A DNA stretch of 64,000 nt. Origin: Sclerodactyla briareus. Taxonomy: Eukaryota > Echinodermata > Holothuroidea > Dendrochirotida > Sclerodactylidae. Below, one piece after another: positions 45,655 to 57,905 of this stretch. The stretch is taken from the NCBI GenBank assembly GCA_026419785.1, contig JAODTK010003333.1, positions 1-64,000 on the forward strand, read 5' to 3'. Both the position numbers and the translations under genes were made by a program. Below the pieces are notes generated by a model. The model was given only the letters and a program-made list of their open reading frames with translations. It did no database searches and was not told the DNA's origin. How positions within the stretch are numbered: position 1 is the stretch's first letter; each line of letters opens with the position of its first letter.

Positions 45655-46874
45655 GTTATATGTATATTTCTTATGTTTTTCACATATTGCTCAAGGCAAG
45701 AATAATGCCAGGTAAGACTGTCTTCCTTTTCTTGCATCAGGTGGTGCCAAGCATATTTACTCTTGAAGTTTTTTTGATTGAATTTTTAGGCTCACCCCCG
45801 CCATATGGGCTGGGTCCGCTATTTTGATCGTGTGTGTTCTGTCTATTGTTTAGTCTGTCCCAAATTGATTCAAATTGCGCTCCTCCTGGTCATTGTGCTG
45901 GTCAAGATCATGATGGAAACTTGGTCACAATGATTACTGAATGAAGGGGCATCTGGGGTGTTCAGGACGGTGAGGTCAAAGGTCATCAGCAGTAAATTTC
46001 GGCCATTTGTCTGAAAACTGCAAAATGTTTTCTCTACAGTTCAAATCGATTTCATTAAACTTTGGTCAGTTTTATCAGGCGACCAATTGTACATAATGGG
46101 GTGTTCAGGAATTGAGGGCAAAGTCATCTAGGGGTCTTCTGCCGCAAGGGTCATTTTTTGTTGGGGTCCAACCAGTCAAAAAACGCCCCTTCTCCCAGAC
46201 AATGGAGCTATTATATTCTAGAGAGGCAGTAGCAGGCAAGTGTAGAAACCGTGAAGGGCTTATATAAGAGGCTTCTATACTCCAATGTAAAGACATTGAT
46301 TGAATCATTCAATGATTGGCCCAGCCACTAATTACACTCTTCTCAAAATTACGAAAAATATATAAACCAATAGTTTCAATTTCACTGAGTTGCAGCTAAT
46401 ATCTTACAACTCTTGCTGACTGTTTCACATTTTTTCTCTTCGTTCTGTAGTGTAAGAATAGTGAATTATATTATCGCAGGTGAGTCATCCGAATTCACTT
46501 AAAGTTCCATTCAGCTGTTATTTCATGTCCTCCTGTCCGGACCATGGAGGCTAAACATACTGTAGTAATCTATCTTATTGCCTGATATAAAAACTACAAT
46601 GAAAATAAATTGTTGATACTGAGTAGTATTAGGCAAATTTTTCATTTCGTTGATAGGTTATGTGGCGAACAACTACTAATATTTGTTTACTTCCGGGTAA
46701 CATTTTTTGGAAATTTGTGAACTGATCACCATTTCTTTCTCCAAAAGATGAAGGATTGAGGTGCTTTGTAATTTTCGGTTACAAAATTATTCTGGTGTAG
46801 ATGAGGTATCGAACGATGGCCATTCATGGTGATCTCCTTGACTAGTCAGAGGAATCTATGGCAGGAAAGGTCCA

Positions 46875-47655
46875 CGTCGTGTGTGGGTGTGTTTGTGTGT
46901 GTTGTGGGTGTGGAAAAGTGTTGTGTGTGTTTGTGGCTCCAGTAAAACGGGGACACACACGGGAGCCTTTTCACGTAACTGGGGTACACAAACAAGACAA
47001 CCGCGAACCGGGGATATCCCCGTTTGGTTGTCCCCGTTTCCATAGGAAAAAACCCCCACAAAAAAACGGAATGCGGGGATATCCCGTTTCGGTATTTTTC
47101 CCTTAAAACTGCTTAAAAAATGATACTTGTAGTGGTTGGGGTACCCCCGCTATGTCGGTTTTTTGCACTGTGTCCCCAGTTCCTTCCCATAGGTGGAAAG
47201 ATCAATGTCCCTTTTGTGTGCCCCGTGTAGGAGAGGCCCCCTACACAAGTATGTGTGTTTGTGTGTGTGTGTGTGGTGTTGCTTTGTGGATACAGAAAAA
47301 CGGGGACACACACGGGATCCATTCCACGTACTGGTGATACGCCGCGCGAAACCTGGGATATCCCAGTTTGTTTGTCCCCGTTTCCATTGGAAAACGCCCC
47401 ACAAAAAACGGAATGGGGGATATCCACAAAAAAACGGAATGGGGGATATCCCCGGTTCCTGTGGTTTCCCCTTAAATGCTTAAAAAATATACTTGTAGGT
47501 GGTAGGGGTACCCAATTTAGGTTTTGCACTGATCCCCATTTCCATGGGTGAGAGATCAATGTCCCGTTTGTTCGTCGTAAAAAAACCGCCCGTTTTGGCG
47601 CCCTAACACAGTTATGTAGTGCGTGTGTGGTGGGGTTTGTGTGTGTGTGTGTGAC
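46875..47655 (+). repeat. TG-rich composite tandem repeat, second array
   Basis: Counterpart of 43750-44520, with units starting near 46880, 47250 and 47620 and the same GGGGACACACACGGGA and GATATCCC motifs. A 204-codon minus-strand open frame over it is a by-product of the repeat. Confidence 0.85.
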
Positions 47656-47690
47656 GCCCCGCTGTAAATCCACTATAACTCGACCCCAGC

Positions 47691-50140
47691 TGGTGGATAA
47701 GCTCATACTGTATGTGTGTTCGCCCATGATAGTACAAGACCCTATTGTTTTTGGGGTCGTCAGATGTCATCTGAGGTCACCAGAGTCAAAGTCTGAAAAC
47801 CCTGTTAACATGATCAGTTCCAGAATGTTGGTCTGATCAAGTTAAAATGGTGTATAGCTCTCCTGGGGGAGAACAGGACCCTATTGTTTTTGGTTCAGGT
47901 CGGTAGGAATTTTTGTAGAAATGGAGAATTTGTGAAATTTCAATAGTTTTTGGTCAATTTTGGCTTGGTAAACAACGATAACTCGACCCCCACCCCTGGA
48001 TGGATGGAAGCTCATACTTGGTATGTTTTGTTCCCCATGATGATTAATGAACCCTCTTGTTTTGGGGTCAGGTCAGAGTTCACCCGAGTCAGTCTGAATC
48101 CCTTGTAAACACGATAAGTCCAGAATGGTGTGTCTGATCAAGTTTAAATTAGATGTATAGCTTTCTTATGGGGAGTACAGGGTTCAGGTCCGGGAGTTGT
48201 GAATTTTGGTCATAATAGAAAAATTTGCAAAAATTCAGTATGTTGGCCAATTTTGGCTTGTAAAACAGATAACCTTGACCCCACCTAGATGGAGAAGCTT
48301 CATACTCTTATGTTGTGTTCCCCATGATGAGTACATTAACCCTAATTGTTTTTGGGGTCAGGTCAGAGTCATCTGAGGTCAACCAAGGTCACAAGTCTGG
48401 CAACCTTGTAAACAAACGATAATTCCAGATGGTTAGTCCTGATCAAGTTTGAAATGGGTTATAGCTTCCTCCTTATGGGCGAGTACAGGGGAACCCTATT
48501 GTTTGTTGTTTTGGTTTTCAGTCGGGAGTGAATTTTGGTCGAAAATAGAAACTTTGCAAATTTCGATAATTTTGCCAATTTGGGCTGTACCACGATAACT
48601 CGACCCCACCCGATGGATGAAGCTCATACTTGGTATGTGGGTTTCCGCATGTGAGTACATGAACCCTATCGTTTTGGGGTCAGGGTCAAGTCATCGTAGG
48701 TCACCAGAGGTCGAGTTTCTGAAAACCTTGTAAACATCGATAAGTCCAGAATGGTTGGTCTGATCAAAGTTTTTTGAATTCATGTTTATAGCTTTCCCTT
48801 TCTTGTGGGGATTACAGGACCCTATTGTTTCTGGTTCGGTCCGGGTGAATTTTGGTCGAAAATAGAAAAATTTGATATTTTGGCCAATGTTGGCTTGTAA
48901 ACACGATAACTAGACCTCGCCCCACCCCGGATGGATGAAGCTCATACTTGTATGTGTTTTCCCCCCATGAATGAGTAACATGAACCCTATTGTTTTGGGG
49001 TCAGGTCAGAGAACGTCTGAGGTCACCAGGAGGTCAAGTCTGAAAACCTTGTAAACGATAATTCCAGAATGGTTGGTCTGATCAGTTTAAATTCATGTGT
49101 ATAGCTTTCTTATGGTGAAGTACAGGACCTATTGTTTCTGGTTCAGGTCAGGGTGAATTTTGGTCAAAATAGAAATTTGATATTTTGGCCAATTTTGGCT
49201 TGTAAACATGATAACTTGACCCCACCTGGATGATGAAGCTCATACTTGGGTTACTGTATGTTCCCCCCCATGAGGAGTATAATTCTCCCTATGTTTTGGG
49301 TCAGTTCAGAGGTCCCGAGAGGGTCAAAGTCTGAGAACCCTTGTAAACACGATAAGTCAGAATTGTTGGTCAGGTCAATTGAAATTAGTGGTAAAGCTTT
49401 CTTATGGGGGATTACAGGAACCCTATTGGGTTTTTTGGTTCAGGTCAGGAGTGAATTTGATCGAAAATTTGTGAAAATTTGATATGTTAAGCCAATTTTT
49501 GGCTTGTTAACATGATAACTTGACCCCACCTGGATGGATGAAGCTCATACTTGGTTTGTTTGTTCCCCATGATGATTTATAGTGAACCCTATTGTTTTTG
49601 GGTCATGTCTGAGGTCAACCGAGGTCAAAGGTCCTGAAAACCCTAAACAAACAACGGTAGTCCAGAATAGGTTGGTCCTGATCGGTTGAAATTAGGTGTG
49701 TATACTTCCATTAATCGGGGAGTCACATTGAACCCTATTGTTGTTGGTAAAAGGCTGGGTGAATGAAAGGGCTCATACTTGGTTTTGTGTATTCCCCATG
49801 ATGAGTTACATGAATGCTTAATTGGTTTTGGGTCAGTCAGAGGTCATCTGAGTCAACCGAGAGGTCAAAGTCCTGAAAACCTTGTAACACGATAAGTCCC
49901 AGAATGGTTGTTCTGATCAAGTTTGAAATTTAGGTGTAACTTTCTTATGGGGATTACAAGACCTATTGTTTTTTGCAGGTCAGGGTGAAATTTGATCAAA
50001 ATAGAAATATGTGAAATTTGATATTTTAGCCAATTTTGGTCTTGGTCATCTAAGGTCATCTACGTCCCCAGAGTTCAAGTCTTAAAACCTGAAATTTTAG
50101 TGTGTATCTTTCTTACCAAGGGTACAGAAACCCTATTAGT
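47691..50140 (+). repeat. About 305-bp tandem array, roughly 8 copies
   Basis: CTCATACTT or a variant recurs at about 47701, 48011, 48300, 48623, 48941, 49239, 49543 and 49771. Units contain CGATAACTCGACCCCACC, TGGATGGATGAAG, CCTATTGTTTTTGGGGTCAG, AGGTCA half-sites, AGTCCAGAATGGTTGGTC and TAGCTTTCTTATGGGG. The last unit is truncated. Units differ mainly by small indels. Confidence 0.9.
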
Positions 50141-50251
50141 GGGTTGGTAAGATAGGAAATTTGTAGTTTAGTTTGTTAGGTTGCCTATATGAGTCTGGTA
50201 CTATCTCTGTGTGGCTGGCTATGATTTTGACAGAAACAGTCAAGGAATCAC

Positions 50252-50541
50252 TAAGAAGCCTTTGGCTTTTCTGGTTTCACTATCATTGATGTTTTCTTCC
50301 TTGAATTACCAAATGGAAACTTTATATTGATGTTCTATTTTTGTGTGGTACCTTCGCCCAGTTTATTTTCAATTCAGCCTGATGTCCATGCAAGACGAGT
50401 TGAAAACAAATATAAACAGTTAATCGAATGTGTTACCTAAAGTGTGATACTAGGTTGAAGGAACTTATACACTGTAAAGATAATCGGGGTCGCTGACAAA
50501 GTGGCCATTATCAACACCTATGTTCCCCTGCTATTTGACAG
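50252..50541. other. Short interval with no feature
   Basis: Nothing recognised beyond the palindromic AAGCCTTTGGCTT just after the element end. Confidence 0.5.
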
Positions 50542-50652
50542 GCACTGACAGTGTTGTTAAAGGAAGATTGCAGGATGAACTATAAAGAAGCTAATATAAC
50601 AGCTGGAGAAAATATGAAACGTATCACCCCACCCGTCAAGAAGTCAAGGCCT
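50542..50652 (+). CDS. Unidentified exon candidate, 37 codons
   Basis: A pyrimidine-rich acceptor (TGCTATTTGACAG) and a strong donor (CCT then GTGAGT at 50653) bound 111 nt open in phase 0: ALTVLLKEDCRMNYKEANIT followed by AGENMKRITPPVKKSRP. Not recognised. Its phase would allow joining to the exon at 42412-42515, which ends in phase 0, so it could belong to the HDGF/LEDGF-like gene's 3' part, but its sequence does not match the rest of an IBD. Confidence 0.35.
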
Positions 50653-51864
50653 GTGAGTTTTTGCTGTGTTGTACAAGATAGCACCCCAGCATGCATTCAA
50701 AAGCGATGTCATACCTGCACACCCTGTATATATGTTCCTTGTTTTCACATCAGAATTACCCATTGATTTCACTTTGGAAATATTGGTCCATGGGATGATT
50801 GGCTGTAATGGGTTTGGTACCTATTGTTGATGGTTCCTTTGTGAGATAAGACAAAAAACCTCTGTGTAATTGATTTTATTCAGCACAATGGAACAACGAA
50901 TACATAACCATCATTACTTGTTTGTTCAATCTATACAACATGATGCATTTATTGCACACAGGGATTCTCCCTCTCCCTACTTTTCTGCCTAATGGACCAC
51001 ACCGGAAGGAGGCCCATGACTCTCCAGCATCATGTTTTCTCAGTCCCCACATTATACGCTCCTTGTATCCTTGCCCACTGTTGTCCTTAAAGGCCAGTGG
51101 TCATGTAAATATGACTGGACGATTAGTGCTTTCTGCTGCAGTTCATCATACAGACAAAACTCCAGACCAAATTTCAGCCCCGATTCATGTACGATAAGGC
51201 ACAATCAGCTTAGCAAACTCGCCTTGTGACATCCACAGTGGGAACTGCAGGGTCCGCCTATTATACAGAGGCAATGTAAAATATATACGTCGTCAAAACT
51301 TATACATAAACAAATTATAGATTGATCCAAATAGAACCTGCAAAATGGGTCCATAGAACACTAACGAATGTGTCTCCGTGATTTCGATTGAACCATACAT
51401 GAACTTTTCGTCCTTTTTCGATCATGGGCGCTAAAATGCAGTGCATTCCCTATGTAACGCTCTGCCTCATCCTCCCCGATGTCGAAATTTCTAAAAATTC
51501 ATCAAAGTAGATTGAAATTCCACAGCAAGGCAAAACATGCGAGAACCTACAAATCCAGGTGTTGGGTTTTGATATGTCTCTCTCAACTGGGCTAGTTTAA
51601 ATCTCTTACATGACCATTGGCCTTCAAAGTTCTGGTGATTCCTTACCTTAACAAGCTCTGTACGTTAGTCCGAGAGGACATTGGTTTGGGAGAAATGTAG
51701 ACTATCTTAACCGCTGTTGGCTTAACAAAGTGTTTTGGTAATATATGGTGACAAACAATGTAGGTGGTGTGAGGGTATGATTGCTACATTTGGATTATTA
51801 AATTAATGAGTATTAAAAATTATTATTATTGACATTAATACTCTCGCGGAGACTTCTAAATCCA
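50653..51864 (+). other. Non-coding interval with a dispersed repeat
   Basis: About 51090-51610 is a diverged direct copy of 54360-54890. Shared features in order: GTGAC..TGGAC/TGGGAAC, TAATACA/TTATACAGA..CAATGTA and TTCTGATATGTC/TTTTGATATGTC with CTCTC. No gene was seen. Confidence 0.5.
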
Positions 51865-51999
51865 ATGGCTGGAGCCGTGCTTTACTCGTCACTGGAAGAA
51901 AGTGGTTGTGATGACTTCACAAGCATGGTCTTTGCAAATCGAAGACATTATATTTTGTCAAGTTTCATGCTGTACAGCAGTATATATGATAGCTACTAG
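51865..51999 (+). CDS. Small open frame, unidentified, possible exon
   Basis: Forty-four codons from ATG: MAGAVLYSSLEESGCDDFTS, then MVFANRRHYILSSFMLYSSI. The composition is protein-like but not recognised. It is 250 nt upstream of a better exon candidate on the same strand. At 52032-52108 a further frame (NSDPDALLEVLFSCGIKQIS) precedes GTAAGT but meets a stop first. Confidence 0.2.
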   Translation: MAGAVLYSSLEESGCDDFTSMVFANRRHYILSSFMLYSSIYDSY

Positions 52000-52246
52000 G
52001 AGTTATTCTTGGTGTGTCATACTCACTTCCAGAACTCTGATCCCGATGCGCTGTTGGAGGTTCTTTTTTCATGTGGAATCAAGCAAATCTCTTAGTTTGG
52101 AAAAACCAGTAAGTTTGTATCTTCATTTAGCCTTTTTGTGAGAGGTGGACTGAATGGGGGACTTGTCATTCTTTCCACTGGAAAACAAAGAAATAGAAGT
52201 GTTGGTTTGTTGACTAATTTGATCTATCACTCTATTTCACGCTCAG

Positions 52247-52499
52247 ATCTTTCAATCCATATCTTGCGGCAGATGACCTGTCACTCATTGACAACAACGA
52301 ATCTCTTCTGATTCAGTGCAACATCAAGAAAAGTGGAAATACTGTTGTCGACAAACAGAACCAAGCATATTTTACTAGCACTCTTACTGCTGTTTGTATG
52401 CAGTGTTACGCTCAAAGCAAAAGAGTGTACGGGAAGCATCCTTGGACTGACAGTTTGAAAAATGGCAGTGGGTCACTGCTTGTTGAAATAGATGGCTAA
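52247..52499 (+). CDS. Unidentified terminal-exon candidate, 83 codons
   Basis: A good acceptor (CTCTATTTCACGCTCAG) is followed by a frame open to TAA at 52497. It reads SFNPYLAADDLSLIDNNESL, LIQCNIKKSGNTVVDKQNQA, YFTSTLTAVCMQCYAQSKRV and YGKHPWTDSLKNGSGSLLVE, ending IDG. The balanced amino-acid use and full openness over 250 nt in an AT-rich region argue for real coding, probably a last exon. I cannot assign a family. The segment at 52032-52108 may be the preceding exon if its frame carries an error. Confidence 0.45.
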
Positions 52500-55400
52500 G
52501 AGCTTAGGTTGCAAAACTGACTTGCAGCTTAGCAAATCACAGCAGAATAGCTCCCATTTTGGTTCAGACGATGATATATAAAATGGAACTTTCCACTATC
52601 GTCCATGGTGCTCTGCATGTTGAGCGTTATATTGGAGGCAAGCCCTGGACATGCTGTACTGAAGTTCCTATACAGAACAGAAATCAGTGTGGAACGTATT
52701 TGTAAGCCGCGACAGCGCCCTTACTCATAGTAGTGTTACTAGTGACATGTGATTGTGCTACATGATTCGCATTTCGTCAGAAGATTAGAATATGTTCCGT
52801 TAACAGTCTCCTCTAATTGAGGCTAATTCGAGCTTCACATCAATAAGCTCTAGTTCACTCCATGATGTTATAGTTATACGCCTAGATGGTGTTTCTTCAT
52901 GCCAGCCGCAATCGATTCGTCATTTCGAATTAACTATGATGTTTCTGTGCTTCCGTAATAGATTGTAATGACTTTCCCCGCGTAAAAACAAACTTTTTTT
53001 TGTTTTTTCGAAACGAGTAACACTCACTGAACGTATGTTGCAGAATTTGCACTACTATGAATACCATCTTTAACATGAGCAACAAAGGTATTTTCGGAGG
53101 TCTATGGTCGAAGAAATTCGCAGATAGGGAGTAAACAAACAAACTAATGGTTTCAACATGTTACAACGCAATAGGCACCATACCAAACAACGCTCTAATG
53201 GTCTTCTCCAGTTAATATCTAGCTCCATGATTGGAGGTGAATGAACAATCCAGGTGCCGTGCCCGACAGTAGGAGGGAAAAAACAAAACAACAACATCTG
53301 TGGGCTCCTCTGAAGGTTGGAAAACCACAACTTTGTTGACCACAGAAACAAGTTTGACTTCCACATACGAGAAACTAAATAATGATGAAGCAGCTCCTAT
53401 GATTTATGAAATGTTGAAACACACTTTCTTCGGATTTCCAGAAACAAATATGAAATGTTGATAATCATGTGTGCTGCATCAATGTAATTCAGCATTACAA
53501 AATAAGCAAAGCTTGTCGTCACGGTCTGCTTAACCCCAACAGGATAATCAACTCGCTATAACAGTCACCAGCCATGGCCCCCTTTATATTTTGCGCCTGT
53601 ACCGTCAACCCTTTTCTCTGTTTAACCTCTACGTTGTGTCAAAGCATGCACGTTCTCGGAAGTTCACACTCACACGGATTGGACAATTCATCGCTCCGGG
53701 CAGACACAACGACGTGAAAAACATTACGTTAGAATATTCGGTAGCTAACCAGACTAACATTTTCTATTCAGCAATAAAATGTGAAAATTCTTGAAAGGGA
53801 AAGATTGAACTGTGATCACTCCATCATACCTTGCATTGGAGATGCATGAATAATCCGACCAAAGGGAAGTGCCAATGGCCTCACTCCCCCCCCCCCCCCC
53901 CCCTCCTCCCTCCCATTGGCAATAAGTACAATACAATTTATGGGCCCATAGACACGTGGCTGCTGCAATATTTGCTAAATAACACTGCAAAACACTGAAC
54001 TGGCAGGAATTCTTTTTTTTTGGTTAAAAATGTATTGATCACTGCCACTTCGGTCATAGGGGGTTCTGTTCCAAACCCCCCCACCCCCTTCTTAGGGTAA
54101 TAGCTCCCTCCCTGCATTTACAAGAGAATGAGATGTTACCTAATGTTTTTTTTTTGCGGATCCATCACGGTGCTGTAGGGTGATGGACGAAATCGCCAAT
54201 GCCTTCAGCTTATCCTGATCCTGTTCTCTGACGGATCATGCTGAATTGTTCAGAGCTATCAAGAAGGTCATTGTAGAAGCCCTGGTTACACTTGCTCATT
54301 TATGCATGCATTTTAATGTAAATCATGCAGACTTACAAAAAACAAAACGATCACAGGAGCATCTTGAAGGCTGATAGTCATGTAAACTATCTTACTTGAC
54401 TTTCAGTCTTTCCATTCATTACATTATGGCAGTAATCCCAAACGCCGAATTCCCCGCCGATCCAAATGAGCCGATATGACACAAGCAGCTGTGACCTTGG
54501 ACCCTCACAGGGAGTACTGCTGGAACCCCTGTAATACAAAGTCAATGTAGAACATGTAACTTGAAAAACCAGTAACAAACAAACTACAAATGGGAGCCAA
54601 GAGAAACCTACAAAATCGTTGACAAAATCTTTTTCATTTCCAAGTGAATACCTATTCTCGTCTTCCTGTTATCATAGGCGCACGGAAACGAACCATTACT
54701 GTTTGATGAAGTCTGTGAGCGGTCTTTGCATATTCCCACAGATGCAACATAGATTCCTCAAACGCCTCAGATAAATTTGAAAAATAGCCCGAAGAGGCAA
54801 CATGCTAGCCACCTCCAAAATTTGTGGTTCTGATATGTCCTCTCTTAACCACTTGAAGGAAATCTGTTGACTGGTCTTCCACTGAAGCTAGAATGTGATA
54901 ATGAAAATGAATCAAGAGCCACTTCAGATATGTTTGTACTATCAAGCAGTTCAGTGGTATATCTTCAGTCCCGACCCCTACAATTCAACATGTGATTTGG
55001 CTCCTGTGGAAAATGTGCGCATTAAATTCCAGATGGAGAATATGCCAAATTTAAGAAAATAATTACAAAGCATTTGAAATATTTCAGGCAATATGTTGAA
55101 TTCAAAACAAATTGGCGTCACTTCGGAATTGGTGACAAAGTCTCAAGATAGGCGTTGCGGAAAGACCTGCGTCATCTAGTATGATTCTGCAAGTGACTAG
55201 TAACTTCAGAAAATGCAGACTTCAACCAAATCATTCAAAATGCCTTTCAAAATGGAGCTTTCGTATTACATGCTCATTTCAAATGCTTTTATAGATAACT
55301 AAAATAAATTGAGAATCTCCTGACAAGGTTAAAAACCAGATATTAGTTCATGTAGCTCACTGGAACTCATCGTAATTGATTGAAATGACCTACTTCATAG

Positions 55401-56400
55401 CATGGGGGATAGGATCAGGAGGTTAAATGGATGATAGGGTGTACAATGGTGGAAAATGTTGCCTAATAATGCACTTACTCTCCTGATATTGACCAGCTTG
55501 ACACCAATTGCAAATGTGCCCATTTTTCACATGATATCTGATAAACCTCCAATTAGCACCTGAGGTTAGGTACTCTGGACGGCCTACATCACCTTTACAT
55601 ACTGCCACGACACTTGAGTGAGTTTAACCTTCAAAAACCCCCAGCACAATATGTAGTGGTTGTTCCCCTTCCCCCCCTTTCAAATCTTTTCTCCACACGA
55701 TCGGTGGATCCAGAGCCAACAAGGCAATGTGAAGACGTAGGGGTAATTGATTAGCATTATGACTGGAATGGCCCATCCCAACACTTCTAATCAGTTCAAG
55801 AGAATGACTGATGGAGATCAGTCAGGGGTGGTTGATGCTTGAACAGACAACGGGTCGTGAACAGTTGATTTTTGCTGTTGACGAGGTTTCGAGAGGGAGG
55901 GGATTAGTTGCAGATGAGAGTAGCATGATCCTCATCACAAGGTTGTAGTTTGCCAGCCCCTGAATGTTCAATGTGGATGCCGTTAAGGAACTTTGGGTCC
56001 AGCCGTTACCGCTGGATGGTTCAGGTTGGAATCATTAAACTAGAGCACCAAGGGTGCTGTTAGCTCAAACCGACCAAGATTAACGTGGTATGTTAAATGT
56101 TCAAGATCATGGAGACCAAGAAAGGGCAGTTTCAAACAATGGCCTATGGGCCCCTGTAACAACTTTTGACATTGTTCTTCATATGCCGGATGTCAATAGC
56201 AGTCAATAACATCGGGTCCAAGTCTGATCAATTCATCGAAAATGACTGTTTTGCTCTTTCATCAGATGTTACTTTTTTAATTCTAATAGCACTGAGTGCA
56301 TCCACAATCTGTAAACCAGCTGAGGAGAGAATATTATGACACAGTTTCAGAAAAGGAGTACTAAGTAGGAGGAGATACATTTGGAAATGATTACATATAA
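52500..56400. other. Long interval with no recognised gene
   Basis: Contains a long C tract at 53885-53903, C-rich sequence at 54075-54090 and the repeat copy at 54360-54890 (a relative of 51090-51610). Minus-strand open frames at 52930-53366 were considered but have no motif or clear splice sites. Confidence 0.5.
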
Positions 56401-57905
56401 GACCGATAGTGCCCCTTGACCTTTGACGCTGACCTTCACAGAGTCACACAGGTACGCATGGGTCATTAAAACATTGATTCAAGGTTTGGTCAACATCCAT
56501 CACAGAATGACTGTTTAGGGGCCAAAAAGACAGTTGTTTGACACAATGGATAGAGTAGATCTAGCTGTAGGCCGAAGTGGATCCCTCGGAGCCCTCAAAT
56601 TCTTGAAAGTCTGTAGTTATGGCTACCACATTATGATCGAACTTTGCACCAAAATATGTAGCAGGCGAGGCCTTTTAATTATGTGATTGCACATGATAGG
56701 GCCCCGACTGGGTCCTCAAGTCAAAATTCCCTGAGAACCTTGGAATGGACTGCAATAAGACCGTCATTATGACAGAACATCCGCACTGACTCCGTGCATC
56801 AAAGTTTGTAGAAGTATTTGTATGAGTTTAACATGATGGGCCCTAGGGCCCACAATTGGGCGCTTTGAGCCAATATGTTTCCCAAACACACCCTGAGGGG
56901 ACCACTACTTAACCAAGGAGTATTCCATGTAACTTTGAAGAAAATCAATTGGAACTTGTGGGATGGGAAGAGAGTGCACTGGTGAAATTCCATAGAATTC
57001 CATAAAATGGTCCATCAGGCCAAGTGGGACCTTGGATAAACAATTCCTGAACAACCCGGAGGTTGAACTGTTAGACATCTTATGAACGAATGTCAGCACT
57101 GTGAACCGAAAACTTGTAAGAGGAGGAGAGCAATTTGCTAATTCCACATGATGGGCCCTCGGGCCCACACTGGGGGTCTTGGGTCCTAAATTCCTGGCAT
57201 CCTGAAGTCCTGGGCATCCTGAAGGTAAAGCTATTAAACCATCATTATGACGAACAATCACCATGGTGCAACTAAATTTGAGGAACAAGATTTTTGCGGT
57301 ATTTTCATATAATGGGCCCTGAGTCCGAACTGGGCCTGAGCACAAAATTCCCGAACTTCTCCAATTGCCCTCTACCCAAGTACCATTAAATGTCACTTAG
57401 AAAAAGCAATTAAAGCTTTTGGGAGGAGATGCATTTAAGCACTATGTGTGAAATATCAGAAATGGGCCCTCGGGCCCAAGTCGGACCTTGGACCAAGAAA
57501 AACCCGAACACCCCAAAGGTATGGATATTAGAACTAATCATTATGACTGAAATCAGCATGTAAAAATTACATTGGCAGGAGATACAAGATTTTGCGTAAT
57601 TTCACATAATGGGCCCTAAACCCAAAATGGGCCCTGGGCCCAAAATCCTGAACACACCCCCAATGCCCTTCCCCAAGGACAACAAAACATGCAACTTTGA
57701 GAAATAAAATTGAGCCGTAGGAGGAGATGCATTTCAATACCATTGTGTGAAATTTTCATAGAATGGGCCTCAGGCCCAAGTGGGACCTTGGACCGAAAAA
57801 TCCTGAAGGTACGGCTGATAGGACCATCATTAGACCCAAACATCAGCGCTGTGCACATAACAACATACAATTTTCAGAGGAGATACATTTTGAAATTTAC
57901 ACAAT
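56401..57905 (-). repeat. Inverted counterpart of the 18-kb GGGCCC array
   Basis: On the minus strand the same ~150-bp units appear, with cores such as GGGCCCTCGGGCCC (57150, 57464) and GGGCCCTAGGGCCC (56840). Translated by chance frames, both loci give SVGPRAHHVEL, which shows the homology. The 56401-56530 part matches 19.8-kb sequence in reverse. Confidence 0.85.

Larger units (their letters stand above)
44556..47690 (+). repeat. Tandem duplication B, second copy, indel-rich
   Basis: Direct repeat of 41411-44555 with numerous one-base gains and losses against it. Order and sub-structure are fully conserved, including the doubled block inside the TG-rich array. It carries AGGTCAAAGGTCA at 45973-45985. 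Confidence 0.9.
46829..50251 (+). mobile_element. Candidate TIR element with TG array and 305-bp repeats
   Basis: The left end GTGATCTCCTTGAC (46829-46842) and right end GTCAAGGAATCAC (50239-50251) are inverted copies with one extra base. Shortly beyond the right end lies AAGCCTTTGGCTT, itself palindromic. A related unit with the same ends and internal sequence lies at 58661-59338, and a left end recurs at 43719-43731. The interior is repeats only, so it would be non-autonomous. Confidence 0.45.

Noticed and set aside
47113-47727. 204-codon minus-strand open frame, the longest in the window
   Set aside because: It is entirely made of the TG-rich composite repeat and encodes Thr-His runs. Related frames appear at every repeat unit on both strands.
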